Shown here: positions 52,184-61,929 of the stretch, piece by piece
Layout: each line of letters begins with the position of its first letter
How positions within the stretch are numbered: the first letter of the stretch is position 1
Assembly: GCF_900187965.1 (NCBI RefSeq)
Contig: NZ_FZNL01000006.1
Coordinates: 186,001 to 250,000, forward strand
Reading direction: 5' to 3'
DNA length: 64,000 nucleotides
DNA from: Flavobacterium sp. ov086
Lineage (GTDB): Bacteria > Bacteroidota > Bacteroidia > Flavobacteriales > Flavobacteriaceae
Made by a program: the position numbers and the translations under genes
The notes under the pieces: model-generated
What the model was told of the DNA's origin: nothing
What the model saw: only the letters and a program-made list of their open reading frames with translations
Databases searched by the model: none

Positions 52184-53698
52184 CTAATTTACAGGATAAC
52201 CAGGATTCTGTACCAAGTTTTTATTTGTTGTCATAACCGTACTCGGAATTGGGAATATTGCTCTGTATTTCTCCGTTGGCCCTTTTTCCCACCATGAATC
52301 GAAGAATGTTCCAAAACGGATGTTGTCTGTTCTTCTTCTTCCTTCAAATGTAAATTCCTTAAGCAATTCCTGATCAATAAAATGAAGATCTATCGTTGCA
52401 GGCATTTCTTCTCCGGCACGCGCTGTTACCTGTTGTAAAAATGGTTTTGCTAAATCCGGAGATCCTAAACGAACGTAACATTCGGCTTGCATCATTAAGA
52501 TTTCGGCATAACGAATTAAAACAAAATCATGATCGCGCTCCCATTGTTCTCCAGCTTTCATCTCGTATTTTCCTAAACGGACTCCTTGATTTTCTTTAGC
52601 GTCGGCTACACTTGTAACTTCTTCTGTGTAGGTTAATGGCTCTCCGTTATCCATCAAAATAACTTGTCCTGTTGCTACACTAATCTGATCACCGGCAACC
52701 ATACATTTCTTTCTTTTGTCTGTATCTGCAAAGACGGAATAAACTCCCGGTTGTGCACACATTCCGTTTGCGCTCCATGGATAATCATTTCCTGATGCTG
52801 AGATTGTCAATTTATGCAAGTAATGACAAGACATTGAGTTCATATAATTTCCTACTGTTCCTGCTTTTGAATCGTAAGGAATAGCAAAAATAATTTCTGT
52901 TGATTTTTGATTTTCTGTAGCAAAATTGGCAAAGAAATCAGGTGTTAATGTATAACCTGTAATCTTTTGACACATGCTGATACAATCTTGCCAACGTGCT
53001 GTTCCAATAAAAGCTTCAGAGTTAAGATACAATCTCGCCAATATAGAATAAGCTACATTTTTTGTCATTTTAGAATACACTACATTTCCGGTTAAATGCG
53101 GAAGTGCATCTGTCAATTCTTTCTCAACAAAATCATATACTTGTTTCCTTGTAGAATTTGATGGCAAAGAAGTATCCTGAAAATCCGTCACAATTGGCAC
53201 ATTTCCAAATAAATCCAAAAGATTATAATAGTAATAGGCTCTCAATGCTTTTAATTCAGCATAAATTGGAGCTTTCGCCGCAGCTGTCAATGCCGATTTA
53301 TCAACCTGATAAATAATCGAATTGATTTTAGCTATTCCGGTGTAATTGTAACGCCAAGCCGAAAGAATCAAACGATTGTCCGGTTTCCAGGTATGTTTTT
53401 GAGCTTCCTGATATTGTCCGCCATCGTACCAGTTTGTACCTCTGGTTGGAATCGTAGCTTCATCTGAAACTGTTTCTTCCAAAAAGAATACATACTCAGA
53501 AGTTGGATAGTTATTAGATATTCCATCGGCAAATCCTCTCAATGAAGAATAGGCTCCACCAACTAATGCATCTACCTCTTTTGGAGTATTTCCAAAATTC
53601 CCATCTTCTACCTTATCATATAAATCCTCATTTAAATTGGTACATGATATCGTAAAAAGCATGCTAATGAATAGTGCTGCTGTTATTTTGATTTTCAT
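52184..53698 (-). CDS. SusD/RagB-family nutrient-binding lipoprotein
   Basis: A 504-residue SusD-type lipoprotein (Cys19 in TISC). Typical stretches are EVDALVGGAYSSLRGF, the TPR-like helices with ELKALRAYYYYNLLDLFGNV, and the conserved C-terminal LLKEFTFEGRRRTDNIRFG. SusD proteins sit on the cell surface over the SusC barrel and bind the polysaccharide. It follows the SusC gene by 25 bases. The ligand is predicted from context to be an alpha-glucan-like oligomer. Confidence 0.95.
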   Translation of the reverse strand: MKIKITAALFISMLFTISCTNLNEDLYDKVEDGNFGNTPKEVDALVGGAYSSLRGFADGISNNYPTSEYVFFLEETVSDEATIPTRGTNWYDGGQYQEAQKHTWKPDNRLILSAWRYNYTGIAKINSIIYQVDKSALTAAAKAPIYAELKALRAYYYYNLLDLFGNVPIVTDFQDTSLPSNSTRKQVYDFVEKELTDALPHLTGNVVYSKMTKNVAYSILARLYLNSEAFIGTARWQDCISMCQKITGYTLTPDFFANFATENQKSTEIIFAIPYDSKAGTVGNYMNSMSCHYLHKLTISASGNDYPWSANGMCAQPGVYSVFADTDKRKKCMVAGDQISVATGQVILMDNGEPLTYTEEVTSVADAKENQGVRLGKYEMKAGEQWERDHDFVLIRYAEILMMQAECYVRLGSPDLAKPFLQQVTARAGEEMPATIDLHFIDQELLKEFTFEGRRRTDNIRFGTFFDSWWEKGPTEKYRAIFPIPSTVMTTNKNLVQNPGYPVN

Positions 53699-53723
53699 TT
53701 TTTATATTTTTGAGTTAATTCGC

Positions 53724-56700
53724 TTAATTATTAAACGTGAAATTTAATCCTACAGAAATCGTCGTTGGTCGAGGATAGTTGTTATACTTATCGATTCCCG
53801 GCGCTGCTAAACCTGTTTGATCAGCACCATCCTGAGCATTTAAACCAATCTCCGGATCTACACCTTTGTAACCTGTAATTACAAATAGATTTTCTCCCAT
53901 AAGATACACTCTCAATTTTGAAGATTTAGATCTTAACGGCATAGTATAACCTACTGAAAGTGTCTGAAGTCTAAAGAATGAAGCATCTTCGATCCAGTAA
54001 TCTGAATATTTTGGAGCCGATGTAATTCCTGTGTTTAAGAAACTATCCGGAACATTGAAAGTTGGTAATCTGTTAGGATCATTCAACATCATGTTTGTAG
54101 CGTTTAATGCTTTTTGACCAAACATTCCGTATCCTGAAATACCAAGATCAAAGTTTCCGTACGTAAAATTCATTCCGATACCCATAGTCAAATCCGGCTG
54201 AATATTTCCTAAATCTGTTTTGTCAGCATCTACTAATGCACTTTCAGGAACTACAGTTCCCGCTGCATTATAGTACTGAATTTTACCATTTTCATCAAGT
54301 CCCGCATTTCTGAATCCCCAGAAAGTTCCAACAGGATATCCTTCGGCAATAATTTGAGAATATTGTCCTGACATACCTGCTAATCCGTGTAATGATCCGC
54401 TGTAGATAACATCTGTTTTATAGGTTGGATTTGATAATTTTTCAATTTTCTGAACGTTGTGTCCTAATGTTAAATTAGCATTCCAGGAAAATTTATCTCC
54501 TTTTATGATGTCTGCATTCAAGGTAAGTTCCACTCCTTTATTTGACATTTCTCCAACGTTTGCCAACATTGTTCCTACTAAATAAGGAGGTTGTGGCACT
54601 TCGTAAGTGTATAATAAATCGTCTGTGTTTTTAGAATAATATTCGAATGAACCTGTAATTCTATTAAATAAACTAAAGTCTATACCAATATTCAATTGTC
54701 TTGTAGATTCCCATTTCAAATCAGGATTTGGATTTTGTTTTGGCGAATAAGCCAAACTCCATGTTCCTGTTGCAGGATCGTAGTAACTATCGTTTCCAAC
54801 TCCTAAAATCGAAAGCGATTTGTATTCACCAATTCCGTCCTGATTACCGGTAACTCCATAACCAACTCTTAGTTTCAAATTGTCTAACCAGCCTTTTGTA
54901 GAACTCATAAACTCTTCGCTCGAAATTTTCCATGCCACAGATGCAGATGGGAAAGTTCCCCATTTATTGTTTTCTCCAAAACGGCTTGAACCATCACGTC
55001 TTACTGTTGCAGTCAACAAATATTTGCTATCATAAGAATAATTTGCACGAGCGTAAAACGAAACTAAATTTGATTTTCCTTTATAAGAATAAACATCTCC
55101 TAAACGATAATTGTAACCTGCACCTAAATTGTTGTAGCTAAAAGCATCAGTAACAAAACCGCTGCGTTGCGCTCCAAAACCTTCATAAATATTCTCTAAA
55201 TACGAATATCCTGCAAGAGCTCCAATGGTGTGTTTGTCAATTACTTTATTGTAATTCACGTAAAGTTCTCCTTGTGCATTTGCATATTCAGCATACGTTT
55301 TTTGAGCATAACCATCTTCAGTTATACCTTCCATAACGGCGTAGCTTGGTTTATAAGTACTTCCTTTTACCGCATTATGTTCGTACGAAATATTTCCTAC
55401 AGCCGTAAAATCATTTAAGAATTTAACTTCTGTTTTAAAATACCCTAATAATCTGTGTCTTTCATTATCTACTGTTCTATTGGTTAAAATCTCAACAGGA
55501 TTCTCGTAGATAGTTCCCGCTACAGATGAAAACTTTCCGTTAGAATCATATACGGGAATTGTTGGATTTAAATTATAAGAGCGTTCAAAAATTCTATAAT
55601 CCAGAGGATGCCATTTGTCAACATTTGCAAATAAACCCATGTCAAATTTCACATCTTTATTATCTCCAAGATATTGGTAAGCACTTACGTTTCCGCTCAA
55701 TCTTTCCAATCCTGTAGTTTTGATAACTCCTTCATTATTCAGGTAAGAAAGTGAAGTTCTAAAACCACTATCTGCTTTTCCTGAATTAATACTCAAAGTA
55801 TGTGATTGCGAAATAGCTGTTTGCTCAAGTGCTTTTTGCCAGTTTGTGTTTCCGCCATAATCAATTGCGTCCGTGTTTCCGGTGCTGCGAACATATCCTC
55901 TCCATTGATTTGCTGATAAAAGATCTAAATTGTCTGCCACATACCCAATGCTTGATAAACCGCTGTAAACTACAGAAACACCTTTTGTTCCTGATTTTGT
56001 TGTAATGATAATAACTCCATTTGCTCCTCTTGATCCGTAAATGGCTGTCGCCGAAGCATCTTTTAATACGTCTATAGATTTAATATCTGATGGCTGAACC
56101 ACGTTGATATCTACACCTGCAATACCATCAACAACAATAAGCGGGCTGTTGCTTGCTGTAAGCGAAGTTCCTCCACGCAATCGTATTGTAGAACCCGCAG
56201 CAGGATCTCCCGAAGGACGAATTATAGCCAATCCCGCAACTTTTCCCTGTAAAACCTGTTCTGTAGAAGAGATTGTTCCTTTTACTAAATCATCCGCTTT
56301 AAGCGAAGAAATAGCACCCGTTAAATCTGATTTCTTTTGAGTTCCATATCCAACAGAAACTACCTGAACTTCTGCAAGCTGATAACCGTCATTTTGTAAA
56401 CGAACATCGATATTTGCTTTTGTATCTGCAGTAATTTGAACTTTTTGAGTTGTTGATCCAATAAAAGAAACTTCAATTGAACCTCCTACGGCTACATCCA
56501 GCACAAATTTTCCGTCAAAATCTGTTGTAGTGGCATTTCTGGTTCCAGTTTCTAAAACTGAAGCTCCAGGCAATACATTTCCTGTATTGTCATAAACGGT
56601 TCCTGACACATGTTTTTTTCCCTGAGCAAACATTCCTGCCGAAAGAAAAAGCATGAAAATCATGAATACCAGCGATTTAGTAGTCCACATTTGCTGTAGG

Positions 56701-56729
56701 ACTATTTTTTTATTTTTACTATTCTTCAT
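53724..56729 (-). CDS. SusC/RagA-family TonB-dependent outer-membrane transporter
   Basis: A 1001-residue protein with a signal peptide (to about residue 36), an N-terminal carboxypeptidase-regulatory domain (VSGTVYDNTGNVLPGASVLE), a TonB plug (TQKKSDLTGAISSLKADDL, and later VDGIAGVDINVVQPSDIKSI) and a 22-strand barrel ending in SVGLNFTFNN. It imports oligosaccharides with energy from TonB. It pairs with the SusD gene downstream and follows two accessory proteins. Confidence 0.95.
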   Translation of the reverse strand: MKNSKNKKIVLQQMWTTKSLVFMIFMLFLSAGMFAQGKKHVSGTVYDNTGNVLPGASVLETGTRNATTTDFDGKFVLDVAVGGSIEVSFIGSTTQKVQITADTKANIDVRLQNDGYQLAEVQVVSVGYGTQKKSDLTGAISSLKADDLVKGTISSTEQVLQGKVAGLAIIRPSGDPAAGSTIRLRGGTSLTASNSPLIVVDGIAGVDINVVQPSDIKSIDVLKDASATAIYGSRGANGVIIITTKSGTKGVSVVYSGLSSIGYVADNLDLLSANQWRGYVRSTGNTDAIDYGGNTNWQKALEQTAISQSHTLSINSGKADSGFRTSLSYLNNEGVIKTTGLERLSGNVSAYQYLGDNKDVKFDMGLFANVDKWHPLDYRIFERSYNLNPTIPVYDSNGKFSSVAGTIYENPVEILTNRTVDNERHRLLGYFKTEVKFLNDFTAVGNISYEHNAVKGSTYKPSYAVMEGITEDGYAQKTYAEYANAQGELYVNYNKVIDKHTIGALAGYSYLENIYEGFGAQRSGFVTDAFSYNNLGAGYNYRLGDVYSYKGKSNLVSFYARANYSYDSKYLLTATVRRDGSSRFGENNKWGTFPSASVAWKISSEEFMSSTKGWLDNLKLRVGYGVTGNQDGIGEYKSLSILGVGNDSYYDPATGTWSLAYSPKQNPNPDLKWESTRQLNIGIDFSLFNRITGSFEYYSKNTDDLLYTYEVPQPPYLVGTMLANVGEMSNKGVELTLNADIIKGDKFSWNANLTLGHNVQKIEKLSNPTYKTDVIYSGSLHGLAGMSGQYSQIIAEGYPVGTFWGFRNAGLDENGKIQYYNAAGTVVPESALVDADKTDLGNIQPDLTMGIGMNFTYGNFDLGISGYGMFGQKALNATNMMLNDPNRLPTFNVPDSFLNTGITSAPKYSDYWIEDASFFRLQTLSVGYTMPLRSKSSKLRVYLMGENLFVITGYKGVDPEIGLNAQDGADQTGLAAPGIDKYNNYPRPTTISVGLNFTFNN

Positions 56730-56758
56730 TAGAATTGATGTTTTAATTTGATAGTGAA

Positions 56759-57841
56759 TTATTTGTCTAAGGTTTTAAGAGGCATCGTCGTATCCGAAAT
56801 CGTTTTGTCTTTATTGTCTTTTACCAAAACATGAATCTCAGTTAAATTCGGAATACCATTAAGTTCTGAAACCAAATTGACAAATCCCTTTATCTCAGCC
56901 GTTCCACCTGTAAATTCTCCGGTAATAATTTTACTTCCCGCAGTAATCGTGTAGATCAATTTGTTTACACCAGATTCATTGTTTTTTCTTGACATACCAA
57001 GAAAATCTTTTTGACTGATTTGCAATGGGAAAAATCCAAAAACCGGCGCTGGTGGCGGTACATAAGCTCCTGCGTATAAAACCTGATCCGGAGTTGTTGC
57101 TGCCCAATTGTCTTTTACCATCAGAAAAACTAAATTTTTCATCTCGTAACCATCCGGCGCATTGTAGTAATCTTTTGGAACTAAATCCATTTTATAAAAA
57201 CCGTTTCCTAAATCTTTCAGTTTTGTTTTCTCAACAATCTCCGGTAACCATGATTGGTATTCTTGTTTAAGATCCCAATCGTTCAATCCGCTATGAATGT
57301 GTACACTTGAAGCACCTGCAAATCCAGGAATTAGATTAGCATTAAACAAAATACTTACTCCTTTATCAATAGTTGGTTTTGTTGGATAAGCTCTGATCAG
57401 CTCATTTGCAGTGTAAAATGATGAAAAATCAGTATATGGCACATTTGCCACTTCGCTTTGTTTCGATCCGTTTTTATTTTTTAAACGAAACCAAAATCCT
57501 GCGCTTGCTGCAATTTCATCTGGGGTTTTAGAGAAATAGGTTGTTGGAGTTAAAGTAAAACTCCAAACTTTGTTGCCTTCATAATGCAGTTTTGCAAAAT
57601 CTGAAGAGTTTTCCCAGTTTCCTGCATCTGGTTCAGACGGTGACCAAATCCAGATATAAAGATCCTCAGTTTCTGCAAATGTGGTTCCTGAAAGATCAAA
57701 ATACCAGGTAACTTTTTCATCATATTTGTACACTACCGGAAACGATGACATTGCACCTACAGATCCCGCAGCTTCTTGCGCTTTCATAAAATTAGGAGCC
57801 ATCAAAAGGGCAAGTAAAATTGTATATATAAATTTTTTCAT
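56759..57841 (-). CDS. Secreted Sus-associated protein (SusE/F-like, unnamed domain)
   Basis: The start at 57841 gives a signal peptide (MKKFIYTILLALLMAPNFMK). The 360-residue protein shows beta-rich segments (KVTWYFDLSGTTFAETEDLY, PDAGNWENSSDFAKLHYEGN, KVWSFTLTPTTYF, and a second NLIPGFAGASSVHIHSGLNDW), typical of the glycan-binding proteins that accompany SusC/SusD (similar to DUF4961-type PUL proteins). No catalytic residues are seen. There is no lipobox, so it is soluble or membrane associated. It is the second gene of the operon, directly upstream of susC. Confidence 0.7.
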   Translation of the reverse strand: MKKFIYTILLALLMAPNFMKAQEAAGSVGAMSSFPVVYKYDEKVTWYFDLSGTTFAETEDLYIWIWSPSEPDAGNWENSSDFAKLHYEGNKVWSFTLTPTTYFSKTPDEIAASAGFWFRLKNKNGSKQSEVANVPYTDFSSFYTANELIRAYPTKPTIDKGVSILFNANLIPGFAGASSVHIHSGLNDWDLKQEYQSWLPEIVEKTKLKDLGNGFYKMDLVPKDYYNAPDGYEMKNLVFLMVKDNWAATTPDQVLYAGAYVPPPAPVFGFFPLQISQKDFLGMSRKNNESGVNKLIYTITAGSKIITGEFTGGTAEIKGFVNLVSELNGIPNLTEIHVLVKDNKDKTISDTTMPLKTLDK

Positions 57842-57848
57842 ATTACTT

Positions 57849-58373
57849 TTAATTAATAGCATTTAATTTGAATACATAAGACACGAACGGACTACCTCCT
57901 GAAGAGTGTATCAATTGAAACTCCATTTCTCCATTTTTACCCGGAACAGAAGTCAATATAAGTTCATCTGTTTTTTGAGTTTTTCCAGCATCACTATACA
58001 AATAGATTTTTGCAGGACCGTTTCCAGTTGTTTGTTGAAAGGCTGTGCTTAATTGCCAAAATCCTTTTGCAGCAAATAATGGAGGAACATTGCCTGTAAC
58101 TTCATAACTTGTAGGATTTTCATTTTCATCTACGTTAAATTTGATTTTAAAATCTTCGTAGTTAAACCAGGTACTCAAGTTTTGTTCGTTTGGTTCGATC
58201 TTATTTGCCTTCGCAAATTCATCAACCATTTTCAAATTTGTTAATCCCCAGTTTCCATTTACTTTCTCATAAATGGTAATCGGGTCAACGTAGCTTCCGT
58301 CATCTGTATTGTCACAGCCAATGGCAAACAAACACATAATAACAGCTAACCAATAAATACTTTTACATCTCAT
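57849..58373 (-). CDS. SusE-like surface lipoprotein (DUF5004-type)
   Basis: A 174-residue lipoprotein with Cys20 in AIGC followed by DNTDDGSYVD, an acidic surface-export-type signal. The body is a small beta sandwich (WGLTNLKMVDEFAKANKIEP; ANKGFWQLSTAFQQ-type strands; GGSPFVSYVFKLN at the end) like the DUF5004 proteins that are common in Flavobacterium PULs. It is the first gene of the operon, 7 bases ahead of the next one, with a long spacer before it. Confidence 0.75.
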   Translation of the reverse strand: MRCKSIYWLAVIMCLFAIGCDNTDDGSYVDPITIYEKVNGNWGLTNLKMVDEFAKANKIEPNEQNLSTWFNYEDFKIKFNVDENENPTSYEVTGNVPPLFAAKGFWQLSTAFQQTTGNGPAKIYLYSDAGKTQKTDELILTSVPGKNGEMEFQLIHSSGGSPFVSYVFKLNAIN

Positions 58374-58844
58374 ACAATTGTGGTTTTTGTTAGTTTTTTA
58401 TCCCTTTAAAAGGACAGCACGAAACTAGATGTTAAATAAATCTAAAAAAAAAAATCTGCGAAAAATCAAGATGAAATTCAGAGAAAACAAATACTAAATT
58501 ATTAAAAATCAACAGATTGTATTTTTAATAGATTTACAAAAATCAAGATGTTGTATAGATGAAAAAGCATAAAATCAATGGTAAAAATGACAATATGGAA
58601 ATTAAATTATATATTTTTTCAACTATACATATATTTATTAGCTTTTTATTGTATAATTGCAAGTTATTAAACCACTTTTAACATTTCAAAACCATTTTCT
58701 CGGGCTTAACTTCCTTTTTAGATGTATTTTAAGAAGAAGTTGCTCATTTTAAAAGTTGCTAATCATCAACTCTTAAACTAAATTTGAATTAAAAACGAAC
58801 TAGCTCAAAAAGAACCCAAAAATTCCCCTAAACCAACCCAAACC
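58374..58844. promoter_or_regulatory. Divergent regulatory region between the Sus-like operon and its regulator
   Basis: About 470 bases, strongly A/T-rich, between the start of the minus-strand operon (58373) and the plus-strand regulator (58845). TATAATTGC at 58652-58660 is one base off the -7 consensus, in the plus direction. No palindrome with long arms is evident. It presumably carries the binding site of the SusR-like protein, but I cannot point to it. Confidence 0.45.
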
Positions 58845-60443
58845 ATGCAAAGAATATTAATTCTATATTTTTTCATTGCGGGTTTTTCTCTAACAGCCAA
58901 AGAGACAAATCCTGTTCTAGAAGAATTAGATAAAGTACTACTCAAAAAAGAGGTGTACTTAAAACAGAAATATCATAAAATTGAAGCATTAAAAAGAAAT
59001 GTTTCAAAATTTACGGTAAGTCAAAACAACGAACAGTTGTACAATACCTATATGGCATTATTTGAAGAGTATAAATCCTTTAAATATGACTCTGCTTATT
59101 ACTATCTTGAAGAAGCCAAAATAAAAGCCATCGTTTTAAAAAACCCACAATATTTGGCCAAAAGCCGAATTAAAGAAGGTTTTGTACTGCTTTCTTCGGG
59201 CCTTTTTAAAGAAGCTATAGATACCTTAAATATCATTGACGACAAAAAACTCGATCAAAAGCACAAATTCGAATATTATTCCATCAAAGCCCGCGCCTAT
59301 TATGATCTGTCCGATTATAATGGTGATAAGCGTTTTAATATCCATTATGTACAGCAAGGAAATCATTTCCTAAAAAAAGCACTGGAACTCATAGGTACCA
59401 ATACCAATGAATATTGGGCAGCCGAAAGTTTAAAGCGCTTAAAACAGCAGGATTGGCGTGGCGCCGAATTTGCGTTTAGCTATTGGATCAATAATTATGA
59501 TTTACCGCCGGATTATTACGGTATTGCAACTTCTAGCTTAGGTTATATTTATTCGGAAAGAGGATATACTAAAAAAGCCATTCAATATCTCGCACTTGCC
59601 GCTATTGCCGATGTTAAAAATGCGACAAAAGAAACCGTTGCCCTTAGAAATCTGGCTAACGAACTCTTTAAAATGGGGTATCTCGACAAGGCAAATGAGT
59701 ATATTAATATTGCTATGGATGATGCGACATTTTATAATGCAAGACATCGTAAAATTGAAATTTCGTCCATATTACCTATTATCGAAAAGGCACAGCTGAA
59801 CAATGTAAAAGACAAAAATGATAAACTCGAGAAGATCATTATTCTATTGACAATCCTGACATTAATTATCGTTTTGTTTTCGATTATCATTTTCAAACAA
59901 TTAAAGGAAAGAAATAAAGCCCGAAAAATAATGGCTTCGTCTTATGCACAACTTCAGGAAATGAACATCAGTTTGAGTGAAGCAAATGCGATTAAAGAAG
60001 AATATATTACGTATTTTATCAAGGCAACTTCGGCTTTCATTAATAAAATAGATCACATTCAGAAAAGTACGCTGCATAAAATCATCACCAAGAAAACAGA
60101 TGAAGTTATTGCAAGTTTGAAACGCTATAATGTAAAGGAAGAACGCGAGAATCTTTTCCATCAATTTGATGAAATCTTCCTGAAGTTATTCCCCACTTTT
60201 GTGAATGATTTTAACCATTTATTCCCGAATGACCACAAATGTATTGTCAAAAAAGGAGAACTTTTAAATACTGAACTCCGCATTTTTGCTTTATACCGAT
60301 TAGGAATTCAGGACAGCAGTCAAATGGCGGAATTTCTGGAACTTTCTGTAGCTACAATCTACACGTACAAAACCAGAATCAAAAGCAAATCAGATTTTAA
60401 AGATACTTTTGAAGAGAAGATTATGGCAATTAAAACTATTTAA
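58845..60443 (+). CDS. SusR-like membrane transcriptional activator
   Basis: A 532-residue protein with a signal-like N terminus, a periplasmic TPR-type region (about 60-320, with repeats such as [20 protein letters not shown] and [20 protein letters not shown]), one membrane helix (about 326-347, [19 protein letters not shown]) and a cytoplasmic coiled coil plus helix-turn-helix near the C terminus ([20 protein letters not shown]). This is the SusR/DUF6377 plan of Bacteroides, where the periplasmic part binds maltose and the HTH activates the sus operon. It is divergent from the locus and most likely regulates it. Confidence 0.85.
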   Translation: MQRILILYFFIAGFSLTAKETNPVLEELDKVLLKKEVYLKQKYHKIEALKRNVSKFTVSQNNEQLYNTYMALFEEYKSFKYDSAYYYLEEAKIKAIVLKNPQYLAKSRIKEGFVLLSSGLFKEAIDTLNIIDDKKLDQKHKFEYYSIKARAYYDLSDYNGDKRFNIHYVQQGNHFLKKALELIGTNTNEYWAAESLKRLKQQDWRGAEFAFSYWINNYDLPPDYYGIATSSLGYIYSERGYTKKAIQYLALAAIADVKNATKETVALRNLANELFKMGYLDKANEYINIAMDDATFYNARHRKIEISSILPIIEKAQLNNVKDKNDKLEKIIILLTILTLIIVLFSIIIFKQLKERNKARKIMASSYAQLQEMNISLSEANAIKEEYITYFIKATSAFINKIDHIQKSTLHKIITKKTDEVIASLKRYNVKEERENLFHQFDEIFLKLFPTFVNDFNHLFPNDHKCIVKKGELLNTELRIFALYRLGIQDSSQMAEFLELSVATIYTYKTRIKSKSDFKDTFEEKIMAIKTI

Positions 60444-60446
60444 TTT

Positions 60447-60554
60447 TTTGCCACGAATTTCACAAATTAGCACGAATTAATTTTTATAAATTAAATGCTA
60501 CCAAAAAATTACCATGTAGAATAATTAGTGGAAATTTGTGAAATTCGTGGCAAA
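60447..60554. repeat. Inverted repeat with perfect 22-base arms
   Basis: TTTGCCACGAATTTCACAAA (60447-60466) and TTTGTGAAATTCGTGGCAAA (60535-60554) are exact complements, with two further paired bases inside. It lies between two convergent genes and could also stop transcription. A degraded relative is at 46015-46101. Confidence 0.9.
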
Positions 60555-60560
60555 CTTTTT

Positions 60561-61784
60561 TCATTCCGATGTTTCTAATTGAAGTATTACGTTTTGATAT
60601 CTTTTTCCAAGAGAAAATAATTGCTCAACAAAAATCATAATTGCCAACGGAACAAAGAAAAACGCAATCATATTTTCTTCGTATAAAAAATAAGTTGTGA
60701 TCATAAAAATACGGGCATACTCCAGATAATACATCCATTTTCGCTGTTCTAATAAGGCGCCACAATTAATAAGCGTTATCAAGATTATAGAAAGAACAAA
60801 AACCTTATCCAAAACACTTAAAAGGTCAAAATAATAGGTAAAAATAGTTAATACCAAAGTAGCGATTCCTAATTGTATATAAAGATAATTCCGGAATCTC
60901 AATCTTTGATGCGGATTGGTTTTATCCTGCAAAAAGCGTTTTTCTAATGTTGGACGAATATCCTGATCCATGTGTGCGGGACTTCCAAAAACGGCTTTCC
61001 ATCTGGCTTTAAAACCTTTCGATCGTTTCCATAATTCATAAATTTCAAAGTAATAATGAAAGTGTTGCCACAAAAAACTATAACTCTTTAGCGGATGCGT
61101 TAATCCATATTTGGGTCTTTCTTCTTCTTCCTGGAAAGTTCCAAAAATACGATCCCAAAAAGTGAACATATCACCATAATTTTTATCTAAATATTTCTCG
61201 TCAGAAGCATGATGAATTCCATGAACCGAGGGCGTTACAAAAACATATTCCAACCATTTTATCTTTCCTATAAGTTGAGTATGTGTAAAAAAAGAATACG
61301 CACCATGAACAATGAGCATAGTGATTACCATTGTAGGATGAAAACCAGCAAAAGGCAAAACACACCAAAATCCCGTTCTGACAATCGCCTGAAAAGTGGT
61401 AATTCTGGCTGCTGCCGTAAAATTAAATTCTTCGCTATGATGATGTACAATATGCGCTGCCCAGAAAAAATTGACTTCATGCCCCAATCTGTGGTACCAA
61501 TACCAAACAAAATCTGTTGCGAGAATTAATCCAATCCACACAAAAGCATTACTTGGAATGTCAAAAATTCGATAATTGTTATATATCAAATAATACAATT
61601 GATAAAAACTGGCCGCAATAAATAAGTTGATTAATCTTTCGGCAATACCAATACTAATATTTGAAACAGAACTTTCGTAATTGAAAATTTCCGGTCTTTC
61701 TTTTCGTTGAGCCAATTTATATTCCAGAAATAAAAACAAGAAAAAAGCGGGCATTGCAAAGGCAAGAAAATTAATATGTTCCAT
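60561..61784 (-). CDS. Sterol desaturase / fatty acid hydroxylase family protein
   Basis: A 407-residue membrane protein of the di-iron hydroxylase superfamily. The His clusters are HRLGH (98-102), HIVHHHSEE (111-119), and HGIHHASD (188-195), which bind two iron atoms. About seven membrane helices are predicted. The protein is longer than the core domain: the last 120 residues add four more hydrophobic segments. The substrate (lipid, carotenoid or sterol-like) cannot be read from sequence. It is a single gene between two repeats. Confidence 0.88.
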   Translation of the reverse strand: MEHINFLAFAMPAFFLFLFLEYKLAQRKERPEIFNYESSVSNISIGIAERLINLFIAASFYQLYYLIYNNYRIFDIPSNAFVWIGLILATDFVWYWYHRLGHEVNFFWAAHIVHHHSEEFNFTAAARITTFQAIVRTGFWCVLPFAGFHPTMVITMLIVHGAYSFFTHTQLIGKIKWLEYVFVTPSVHGIHHASDEKYLDKNYGDMFTFWDRIFGTFQEEEERPKYGLTHPLKSYSFLWQHFHYYFEIYELWKRSKGFKARWKAVFGSPAHMDQDIRPTLEKRFLQDKTNPHQRLRFRNYLYIQLGIATLVLTIFTYYFDLLSVLDKVFVLSIILITLINCGALLEQRKWMYYLEYARIFMITTYFLYEENMIAFFFVPLAIMIFVEQLFSLGKRYQNVILQLETSE

Positions 61785-61929
61785 TTTTAAAAATTACTTT
61801 TTTTGATTTCTAAAAAACTTTTATTCGATTCATTTTAAAACTAAGAAAAAGACATTTCCATTGATTATCGTTTATTCTATCAGAATAATAACCAACGAAA
61901 ATTATCTTCATCCTTTTAGAAAGCCAATT

